A stretch of 64,000 bases of DNA from Streptomyces antarcticus (GTDB taxonomy: Bacteria > Actinomycetota > Actinomycetes > Streptomycetales > Streptomycetaceae): contig NZ_JAPNLM010000003.1 in assembly GCF_026627255.1 (NCBI RefSeq), positions 310,001-374,000 of the forward strand. The letters run 5' to 3'. Positions 8,434 through 15,638 of the stretch are shown here, piece after piece; positions within the stretch are counted from its first letter, which is position 1, and every line of letters begins with the position of its first letter. The notes beneath the pieces are model-generated. The model made no database searches, was not told where the DNA came from, and worked only from the letters and a program-made list of their open reading frames with translations. The position numbers and the translations under genes are program-made.

Positions 8434-9836
8434 GGAAGGTACCCCGGCAGGGGGTGGCGGGCGCACAGCTCGGAGACCTTGGCGCGCACCCGGTCCCGCA
8501 CCGCGTCCGGCAGGACGCCGGCCGGCCCGCGCAGTTCCTCCAGGACGTCGGCGACCAGGTCGGCGCATTCGGCGGCCACGGTACGGTCCATCCCCCGGGC
8601 GGCGAGGGTGTTGGTGCCGAGCCGCAGCCCGCCGGTCACCCGTACGGGGGTGGTGTCACCGGGCACCCGGTTGCGGTTGACGACGATCCCGCAGGACTCC
8701 AGGGCCTGTTCGGCCACGTCACCGGTGACCCCGGTGCCCCGCAGGTCGAGCAGGACCATGTGGGTGTCGGTGCCGCCGGTGACCAGGCGCAGACCACGGT
8801 CGGTCAGCCGCTCGGCGATGGCCTGCGCCCCGTCGGCGAGCCGCTTGGCCAGCTCGGCGAAGTCGGGGCTGGCCACGAAGTCCAGCGCCCGCGCCTTCGC
8901 CGCCACCGACGCCAGGTCGGGCGTGCCCTGGGTGAAGGGGAACACGGCGCGCCGCAGCGTCGCGGCCAGGGTGCCGCGCTCCGGACCGGAGGTGCGGGCG
9001 TCGCGGCCCAGCAGGATCAGCCCGCCGCGCGGGCCGTACAGCTGCTTGTAGGTGCTGGTCGTCGTCACGTGGGCGTGGTCGACGGGGCTCTGGTGCAGCC
9101 CGGCCGCCACCAGCCCGGCGATGTGCGAGATGTCGGCCAGGAGGTAGGCGTTGGCCTCGTCGGCGATCTCCCGGAAGCGGGCGAAGTCGATGCTGCGGGG
9201 GTAGGCGCTCGCCCCGCACACGATCAGCTTCGGCCGGTGCTCCAGGGCCAGTTCGCGGATCTGGTCGTAGTCGAGCAGCCCGTCCGGCGTCACCCGGTAG
9301 CCGTGGGCCCGGTAGTAGCGGCCGGTCACCGAGGCCGGCGAGCCGTGGGTGAGGTGGCCGCCGCAGTCCAGGTCGAGGCCGAGGAGGCTGTCACCGGGGC
9401 TGAGCAGCGCCGTGATCACGGCCAGGTTCGCGGAGGAACCGGAGTGCGGCTGCACGATCGCGTCCTGCGCTCCGAAGGCCGCGCACGCCCGCTCGATCGC
9501 CAGGCGCTCGATGTCGTCGGCGACCCCGCACCCGGCGTGGTAGCGGTTCCCCGGGAATCCCTCGGCGGTCAGGTTGCCGAGGGCGCTGCCCTCGCAGGCC
9601 AGGACGGAGGGGTCGGCGACGCTGGACGCCGCGACCATCATCAGGGTGTCGCGCTGGCGGGCCGACTCCCTGGCCAGCAGGGAGTACAGGACGGAATCGC
9701 GCTCTCTCAGTCTGCGCGTGGCGTGGCCGGCGAAGTCGACCAGGTCGGGATCGGCTCCGGGCGCGGGCGCCGCCGCGGCGGGCGGCGCCTCCTCGTCCAC
9801 GGGACCGGTGACGGGCGCGGGCAGGGTGAGACTCAT
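8430..9836 (-). CDS. Divergent serine hydroxymethyltransferase-like PLP enzyme
   Basis: ATG at 9836 is preceded by GAGGGGA. The 468-residue protein is clearly SHMT-like: GFPGNRYHAGC, VQPHSGSSANLAV, GGHLTHGSP, LADISHIAGLVAAG (PLP-facing D235) and TSTYKQLYGPRGG with the Schiff-base lysine K264. Several SHMT hallmarks are altered. The catalytic Glu after GGC is Gly104, the His before the PLP lysine is Tyr263, and the ASEN motif reads AASS. This suggests changed substrate choice. In JBIR-34/35 biosynthesis an SHMT homologue (FmoH) makes alpha-methylserine for a Cy-A-PCP module, and the neighbouring Cy-A-T gene invites that comparison. Housekeeping glyA is less likely given the changed residues and operon position. 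Confidence 0.88.
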   Translation of the reverse strand: MSLTLPAPVTGPVDEEAPPAAAAPAPGADPDLVDFAGHATRRLRERDSVLYSLLARESARQRDTLMMVAASSVADPSVLACEGSALGNLTAEGFPGNRYHAGCGVADDIERLAIERACAAFGAQDAIVQPHSGSSANLAVITALLSPGDSLLGLDLDCGGHLTHGSPASVTGRYYRAHGYRVTPDGLLDYDQIRELALEHRPKLIVCGASAYPRSIDFARFREIADEANAYLLADISHIAGLVAAGLHQSPVDHAHVTTTSTYKQLYGPRGGLILLGRDARTSGPERGTLAATLRRAVFPFTQGTPDLASVAAKARALDFVASPDFAELAKRLADGAQAIAERLTDRGLRLVTGGTDTHMVLLDLRGTGVTGDVAEQALESCGIVVNRNRVPGDTTPVRVTGGLRLGTNTLAARGMDRTVAAECADLVADVLEELRGPAGVLPDAVRDRVRAKVSELCARHPLPGYLP

Positions 9837-9882
9837 GACTGTCCCCTCTCGGATGGGTCGTGATGACCGTGCGTGCTGTGCT

Positions 9883-12800
9883 CTACGGGGCGACGGCGGC
9901 GCCCCCCGCGGCCTCGTCCGCCCCGTCCGCCTCCAGTTCGCCGAAGGCCTCGGCGGCCGCGACGGCCTCCGCACCGTGCTGCTCGTCCGCGGCGATCTTC
10001 CCGGCCAGCTCGGAGATCAGCGGGTTCTGGAACACTGTCTTGACGGGCACCGGAACCCCGAGGAGCTCCTTGAGGAGGCCCGCCAGCCGGGTGCCGCTGA
10101 GCGAATCGCCGCCCAGGCTGAAGAAGTTGTCGCCGGGCGCCACCCGGTCCAGGCCGAGGATGTCGGCGACCGCCGCGCAGAGCACGAGCTCCAGGGCGCT
10201 GCCCGTCCCGGCCGGCGCCTCGCCGGCGGCCGAGTCCGAGGCGGACTGCTGCCGTCCGGCGGACTCCGCCAGCCGCAGCCGGTCGACCTTGCCGTTGCGG
10301 GTCAGGGGCAGCTCCGCCAGCACGGTGAGCGCGGACGGCACCATGTACGCGGGGAGCTGCGCGGCGAGCCGCTCCAGCACCCGCGCGGCCGCCTCGGGGC
10401 CGGCGGCCGACACGACGAACGCGTGCAGCCGGCGCACCCCGTGGGCGCTGGCCGGGGCCACGACCACGGCCGCCTCGACCTCGGCGTCCTGGCGCAGCAC
10501 GGCCTCGATCTCGCCGAGCTCGATCCGGTGCCCCTGGATCTTCACCTGGAAGTCGTCGCGGCCCAGGATCTCGATGGCGCCGTCCGGCAGGTAGCGGCCC
10601 AGGTCGCCCGTCAGATAGGCCCGTTCCCCGGTCTCGGGGAGGCTCACGAAGCGGCTGCCGGTGCGCTCCGGGTCGTTCCAGTAGCCGAGCGCGAGCCCCA
10701 CGTCGCTGGCCACAGCCATCTCGCCGACCACCCCGAGCGGCCGCTCGTACGCCGTGGCGTCGACGACGTAGTACCGCTGGTTCGTGATGGGCCTGCCGTA
10801 CGGGATGCTCGTCCAGGACGGGTCGACCTCGCCGATCGGCTGGAACAGCGACCAGCAGATCGTCTCGGTCGGACCGCCCGAGCCCACCACCTCGATCCGG
10901 GGGCTCTGCGCCCGCAGCCGGTCGGGCAGGGTGAGCGGGATCCAGTCGCCGGACAGCACCGACAGCCGCAGGGACTCCAGGGGCCGGCCGCCGTCGCGCC
11001 GCTCGCGCACCTCGGCCTCCCCGACGAGCAGCTCCATGAGGACCGGCACCGAGTTCCACAGCGTGACCTTCTCCGCCCGCACCAGGTCGGCCCAGACATC
11101 GGGCTCCGCGTGCTCGAACGGCGGCGGGACCACCACGGTCCCGCCCTGGGTGAGGACCCCGAACACGTCGTAGACCGACGCGTCGAAGTGCAGCCCCGAG
11201 ATGGCCAGCAGCCGGTCCCGCTCCCCGACCCCGAAGCGGGTGGCGACGTCCTGGACCAGGTTGACCACGCCGATGTGGTCGACCATCACGCCCTTGGGCT
11301 CGCCGGTGGAGCCCGAGGTGAAGATCGTGTACGCGAGGTCCGCCGGCGTCTGCGCGGTGTCGGGGCGGGTGGCGTCGCCGGCCTCGAAGTCGCGGTCCAC
11401 GCGGTAGCGGCGCGCCGTGGGCGGCCAGCTGACCCGGGACTCCAGGGACGACTGCGTGAGGATCCGGTCGACGCCGGCCTCGGCGAGCAGCCGTCGCAGC
11501 CGCTCCGGCGGCACCGACGGGTCCAGCGGCAGGTAGGCGGCGCCGGAGGCGAGGACGCCGTAGACGGCGGCGTACTGCTCCCAGCCCTTCTCCATCACCA
11601 CGGCCACCAGCTCGCCGGGGGCCGCCCCGTGCTCGCGCAGCGTGCGCCCGATCCGCCAGGCGTACGCGGCCAGTTCGGCGTAGCTCAGGCGCCGGTCGCC
11701 GTCGACGACGGCCTCGGCGTCGGGCGTGCGCTCGGCCTGCGCGGCGAACAGCTCGTGCAGGGTGGTGTACGGGATCCGCCCGGCGGTGTCGTTGACCTCG
11801 CGGCGCAGGGTGCGCTCGGCCGGCGGGATCAGGTCGAAGCGCTTGGTGTGCAGGCTGTCCGGGTCCTCGGTGAGCCGCCCGACGAGGTCCACGTACACGC
11901 CGAAGGCCGCGTCGACGAAGCCGGGGGAGAAGGCCCCGTCGACGAAGTCCCAGATGATGCGCAGTTCGCCGTCGAGTTCGCGCAGCTGCACGTCGAGCGA
12001 GACCTGCGGGGTCTGCGAGATCGAGTACACCTCCCGGCCCAGGTCGGTGACGGGCCTGCGCACCGGGTAGTCGAGCAGGCTCGTGACGACGACCGGCATC
12101 CCGGCCTGCGCGCCCATGCCGTGCAGCCGGGTCAGTTCCCGCAGGACCCGGACGCCGTTGAAGGAGCCGTGCTCCACGTCGCGGGCGAGCTGGTCGCGCA
12201 GGGCGTGCGCCCGGTCCAGGAAGGTCGCGCCCGAGCCGTCGGCGGCGAGCATCACCGCGTTGGTGAAGTCGCCGAGCACGCCGGTGATGTCCGGGTGTAC
12301 GGCGGGGCGCTGGAAGACGGGGTAGTTGAGGGTGAACTCCGTCTCCTCCGCCCAGCAGCGGACGACCTCGGCGAACGCGGCGGTGAGCAGGACCGACGGC
12401 GTCAGGCCCGCCCCGTGCGCCCGCTCGGCGAACCGCTGCCAGTCGGCGGGGGAGAGGCGGTGCTCGCGCCGGTCGAAGCGGACCTCGTGGCCGTCCCCGC
12501 TCTCCGCGGCGCCGGCGGTGGGCAGCGAGGGGGCGGGCGGCAGGGTGGGGATCCGCTCGACCCAGTACTCACGGGCGGCGCGGAAGGCCTCGGTGTGCGG
12601 GAGGGCGTCGGCGCGCCAGCGGGCGTACTCGGGGAAGGAGATCCCGGACTCCGGGAGCACGGCGTCCGGGTTCTCGTACAGGTCGACCAGTTCGGGGAAG
12701 AGCACCTGGAAGGCGCTGGAGGCGTCCAGTACCTGGAGGTCGATGCCGAGGTGGATCCGGCCCGGCCCCTCCGGGCCGCCCAGCCGGATGATCCGCAGGT

Positions 12801-13182
12801 CGAACAGCGGCCAGCTGCCGACGGGGAAGACGACGTGGCTCATCTCGTCGCGCAGCTCGGCCAGCCGCTTGTGCGCCTCGTCCTCGGACAGGTCGCGCAG
12901 GTCGATGACCGGTATGTCGAAGGGGAGCGGGTCGGAGGGGACCCACGAGGTGCCGTCCGGCCCTCCGATGGCGCGCAGCATGTCGTGGCGGGCGACCACC
13001 GTGCGCCAGGCGTGCGCGAAGCGCTCCGGATCGAGGTCCGGGCGCTCCCACTCGAAGTACCCGTAGCAGCCGATACCGCCCAGGTCGACGGCCTCGCTCC
13101 GCCCGATCATCAGCGCCTGCTGCGTCTCGGTCATCGGGAAGGACACGGCACTGTCCGCGCGAGCGGGCAGGAGCTCGGTCAT
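9883..13182 (-). CDS. NRPS module, heterocyclisation-adenylation-carrier (Cy-A-T)
   Basis: The 1099-residue protein begins with a heterocyclisation domain: FPMTETQQALMIGR, DLQVLDASS (the DxxxxD motif that replaces HHxxxDG), PVVVTSLLDYP, and SISQTPQVSLD. An adenylation domain follows with FTSGSTGEPKGV, HFDASVYDVF, GSGGPTETI, LTGDLGRY and LTRNGKVDR. A carrier domain with LGGDSLSGTRL lies near residue 1040, and a short acidic tail ends the protein. Cy domains condense and cyclise a Cys, Ser or Thr side chain to thiazoline or oxazoline. I read the A pocket as D-A-Y-N-V-S-S-C-W-K, close to the classical cysteine code D-L-Y-N-L-S-L-I-W-K but with smaller or changed residues. It heads the minus-strand operon, 46 bases before the SHMT-like gene. 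Confidence 0.93.
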   Translation of the reverse strand: MTELLPARADSAVSFPMTETQQALMIGRSEAVDLGGIGCYGYFEWERPDLDPERFAHAWRTVVARHDMLRAIGGPDGTSWVPSDPLPFDIPVIDLRDLSEDEAHKRLAELRDEMSHVVFPVGSWPLFDLRIIRLGGPEGPGRIHLGIDLQVLDASSAFQVLFPELVDLYENPDAVLPESGISFPEYARWRADALPHTEAFRAAREYWVERIPTLPPAPSLPTAGAAESGDGHEVRFDRREHRLSPADWQRFAERAHGAGLTPSVLLTAAFAEVVRCWAEETEFTLNYPVFQRPAVHPDITGVLGDFTNAVMLAADGSGATFLDRAHALRDQLARDVEHGSFNGVRVLRELTRLHGMGAQAGMPVVVTSLLDYPVRRPVTDLGREVYSISQTPQVSLDVQLRELDGELRIIWDFVDGAFSPGFVDAAFGVYVDLVGRLTEDPDSLHTKRFDLIPPAERTLRREVNDTAGRIPYTTLHELFAAQAERTPDAEAVVDGDRRLSYAELAAYAWRIGRTLREHGAAPGELVAVVMEKGWEQYAAVYGVLASGAAYLPLDPSVPPERLRRLLAEAGVDRILTQSSLESRVSWPPTARRYRVDRDFEAGDATRPDTAQTPADLAYTIFTSGSTGEPKGVMVDHIGVVNLVQDVATRFGVGERDRLLAISGLHFDASVYDVFGVLTQGGTVVVPPPFEHAEPDVWADLVRAEKVTLWNSVPVLMELLVGEAEVRERRDGGRPLESLRLSVLSGDWIPLTLPDRLRAQSPRIEVVGSGGPTETICWSLFQPIGEVDPSWTSIPYGRPITNQRYYVVDATAYERPLGVVGEMAVASDVGLALGYWNDPERTGSRFVSLPETGERAYLTGDLGRYLPDGAIEILGRDDFQVKIQGHRIELGEIEAVLRQDAEVEAAVVVAPASAHGVRRLHAFVVSAAGPEAAARVLERLAAQLPAYMVPSALTVLAELPLTRNGKVDRLRLAESAGRQQSASDSAAGEAPAGTGSALELVLCAAVADILGLDRVAPGDNFFSLGGDSLSGTRLAGLLKELLGVPVPVKTVFQNPLISELAGKIAADEQHGAEAVAAAEAFGELEADGADEAAGGAAVAP

Positions 13183-13276
13183 GGTCCAACTCCATTCGGT
13201 GTTACGGGTACGGATACGGGCCGGCGGCCCCGGGTGCGGTGCGGCCCGGGGTGTCGTGCTGCGGGGCAGGGCGAGG

Positions 13277-15151
13277 CTAGGGGCGGTGAGTTAGCCGCCG
13301 GTTATGCTCCGTGCGGCCGGCGGGCTCGGCGGGGGCCGCCGCGTCCTCGCCGAGGGAGAGCGCGAAGAGCCGTACGAGCGGGTGGAACAGGTAGCAGGGC
13401 TGGCCCCGCTCGTCCGCGCCGCTGACCTCGAGCAGCGCGGCGTCGGCGAGCGCCTCGAGCAGCCGCTCCGCCTCGCCCTCCGGCCGGTTCAGCGCGAGCG
13501 CGGCGTCCGCGGCGGGGAACGGCTGCGGCCCCAGGCCGGCCAGGACCGGGAACACCTCCCGCACCTCGGGGACCAGCGCCCGCCAGGACGGCAGCAGCGA
13601 GGTGTGCACGTCCAGGTCGCCGGAGTGCAGCTCCCGCAGCCGGGTCGCCGGATCGGCGAGCCGGCCCGCCAGCCGGTCGGGACTGCACCGCGGCCGGGCG
13701 GCGATCCGCGTCCCGACGATCCGCAGGGCCAGCGGGAGCCCGGCGCAGTGTTCGACGATCGCCGAGGCCGCGCGGGGTGCGGCGGCCAGCCGGTCGGGTC
13801 CGGCCGCGGCGGCGAGCAGCGCCATCGAATCCCGCGCCTCCAGGGGCGCGAGGGCCACGGTGTGCGCCCCGGCCACGGTGGGCAGCGCCGTACGCCCGGT
13901 GACCAGCACGGCCGGCTCAGGGGTGTTGGGCAGCAGCGGGCCCAGCTGGGCGGCTCCGGAGGCGTTGTCCAGCACGATCAGCAGCTGCCTGCCCCTGGTC
14001 CGCTCGCGGTAGAGGCGTACGAGGTGGTCCTGGTCCGCGGTGACCGGTACGTCGTCCACCGGGCCCAGCGCGCGCAGCAGGTGCAGCAGGACCCGGGTGG
14101 GGTGCCGCGGCGTGCCGTCGGGGGAGCGGAGGTCGGCGTACAGCTGCCCGTCGGGGAAGTCCCGCTGGCAGCGGTGTGCCGCGTGGACGGCCAGGGCCGT
14201 CTTCCCGAGCCCGGCCATACCGGTCACCAGGACCCGCCGGGGCCGCCCGGCGCTCTGTCTCTCGGGGGCCAGCGCCCGGCACAGCAGACCCAGTTCGCGC
14301 TCCCGGCCGGTGAAGTCGACGGTGTCCGGGGGCAGCATCGCGGGCGCGGGATGGCCGGAACCGTCCGGCCCGCTCGGCCGGGCGGGCGAGAGCAGGGCCG
14401 GAGCGGGGCGCGGACGCCGGTCCAGCGTGCCGTCGAGCAGGGCCCGGTAGGTCGACTGGAGCCCTTCGCCGGGGTTCACGCCCAGTTCCTCGGAGAGCAC
14501 CGCGCGGCCGTGGTGGTAGAGGTGGATGGCGTCCGCCTGGCGCCCGGACCTGTACAGAGCCGTCATCAGCTGGCATCGGATGCGCTCGCGCAGGGGGAAC
14601 TCAGCCACCAGGCCGGTGAGTTCGCCCGTGATCTGCTCGTGCCGGCCGAGGGCCAGGTCCGCGGTGATGCGGAGTTCCAGGGCCACGGTCCGGGCTTCTA
14701 TCAGACGCGGTGCCTCCGCGTCGGCGAGATATTCCGTCGCGTTGGCGAAAGGCAGGCCGTTCCACTTGGCGAGGGCGTCGCGCAGCAGGTCTCCGGCCTT
14801 TTCGAAGTCCTCGCGGAGCAGTGCTTCCCGGCCATCGTGGGCCAGGTCCTCGAATTCCCGCAGATCCAGCGTGGAATTTCCAATGCTCATGGCATATCCA
14901 GGCGGCCTGCGGTCGATGAGTGCGTCGGCGCCCAGGATCTTGCGCAAGCGCGAAATGTAGGTGTAGAGCTGTGCGCTGACGGTGGCCGGGGGAGCCCAGC
15001 CCCACAGCAGGCGGCACAGCCGCTCGTCGGAGACCACCTCTTCGCGGGCCACGAGGAGCGCCGCGAGCACGGTGTGAAGCTTCGCCCCGGAGAACGGCGC
15101 CCGCCGGCCGTCCCGCCGTACCTCGACTGGCCCGAGCACTCGGAATTCCAT
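13277..15151 (-). CDS. SARP-family transcriptional regulator with NB-ARC ATPase domain
   Basis: This 624-residue protein begins with MEFRVLGPVEV and an OmpR-type winged helix (residues 1-95), then the bacterial transcriptional activator domain (about 96-245, ending LSEELGVNPGEGLQS). An NB-ARC type ATPase follows, with P-loop GMAGLGKT and LLIVLDNA. Compared with AfsR it lacks the TPR tail. SARPs bind direct heptamer repeats spaced 11 bp and recruit RNA polymerase to biosynthetic promoters. It lies upstream of, and in the same direction as, the Cy-A-T operon, and is the best candidate for its pathway activator. ATG 15151 is the natural family start. I found no in-frame TTA codon. Confidence 0.92.
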   Translation of the reverse strand: MEFRVLGPVEVRRDGRRAPFSGAKLHTVLAALLVAREEVVSDERLCRLLWGWAPPATVSAQLYTYISRLRKILGADALIDRRPPGYAMSIGNSTLDLREFEDLAHDGREALLREDFEKAGDLLRDALAKWNGLPFANATEYLADAEAPRLIEARTVALELRITADLALGRHEQITGELTGLVAEFPLRERIRCQLMTALYRSGRQADAIHLYHHGRAVLSEELGVNPGEGLQSTYRALLDGTLDRRPRPAPALLSPARPSGPDGSGHPAPAMLPPDTVDFTGRERELGLLCRALAPERQSAGRPRRVLVTGMAGLGKTALAVHAAHRCQRDFPDGQLYADLRSPDGTPRHPTRVLLHLLRALGPVDDVPVTADQDHLVRLYRERTRGRQLLIVLDNASGAAQLGPLLPNTPEPAVLVTGRTALPTVAGAHTVALAPLEARDSMALLAAAAGPDRLAAAPRAASAIVEHCAGLPLALRIVGTRIAARPRCSPDRLAGRLADPATRLRELHSGDLDVHTSLLPSWRALVPEVREVFPVLAGLGPQPFPAADAALALNRPEGEAERLLEALADAALLEVSGADERGQPCYLFHPLVRLFALSLGEDAAAPAEPAGRTEHNRRLTHRP

Positions 15152-15221
15152 CTACCGCCCCATCCGTGATTCATGGGAAGAATCTCTGAACGAAGCTAGA
15201 GGAGTCCGTTGTTCCCTCGAT

Positions 15222-15239
15222 ATCGTGGCGATTTCGTGG
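15222..15239 (+). promoter_or_regulatory. Candidate SARP heptamer direct repeat
   Basis: Two near-identical heptamers, ATCGTGG (15222-15228) and TTCGTGG (15233-15239), start 11 bp apart. That spacing is the usual geometry of SARP operators. They lie in the AT-richer gap between the SARP gene and the small secreted protein, 111 bp before the latter's start. Two short repeats can occur by chance. Confidence 0.35.
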
Positions 15240-15349
15240 GCGGCGCGCGTCATGAAATCGACGGAACATTGAACGAAAAGGAGGCGTCCCTACTGTTCCA
15301 TTCATGCCGCAGCGAGCGGCGCAGATGCTCCACCGAGAGGGGATTCCCG

Positions 15350-15577
15350 ATGCGTAGCACCCACGCGGCGAAGACGGCGAAGACGACCAAGACGGCGGCG
15401 GCCTGCCTGGTGGTACTCGCAGGAGTGTTCGTGGGATCGGGGGGCGCGCTGGCCGCCACGGCTGGTACGGGCACCACCGTCCTGGCGGACGACATGCCCT
15501 GGGGCGTCGTCAAGCCGCTGGACCCGCCGCGCCACGGCGGCCACGGCGACCGCACCCAGGACATGCCCTGGGGCTGA
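15350..15577 (+). CDS. Small secreted protein with duplicated DMPWG motif
   Basis: ATG at 15350 follows a good Shine-Dalgarno (GAGAGGGGA at 15336-15344). The 75-residue product has a basic N-region (HAAKTAKTTKT), a hydrophobic stretch (AAACLVVLAGVFVG) and an Ala-x-Ala type cleavage region (GALAATAG), so it is probably exported by Sec. The predicted mature part is only about 40 residues. It contains DDMPWG followed by Gly/His-rich sequence and ends exactly with a second DMPWG. I do not recognise a family or function. It is transcribed away from the first SARP gene and faces the second, so control by these regulators is likely. A peptide signal, a pigment- or metal-binding peptide, or a modified precursor are all open options. 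Confidence 0.7.
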   Translation: MRSTHAAKTAKTTKTAAACLVVLAGVFVGSGGALAATAGTGTTVLADDMPWGVVKPLDPPRHGGHGDRTQDMPWG

Positions 15578-15619
15578 CCCCGCCCGGCAGATCCCCCCGG
15601 GTCGACCGGACCGCGACCG

Positions 15620-15635
15620 CCGCGGAACGCCGCGG
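15620..15635. terminator. Small palindromic hairpin between convergent genes
   Basis: CCGCGG, AACG and CCGCGG form a 6-bp perfect stem with a 4-base loop in the 61-bp gap between the DMPWG protein gene and the second SARP gene. The position fits a weak bidirectional terminator. The stem is short, so confidence is low. Confidence 0.35.
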
Positions 15636-15638
15636 ACC

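Noticed and set aside
9574..13425. A 1283-codon open frame on the plus strand opposite the Cy-A-T synthetase gene
   Set aside because: It is antisense to a gene with full Cy, A and T motifs. Its composition (Arg, Gly, His, Val, Gln-rich) is what the complement of high-GC codons gives, and it has no domain.
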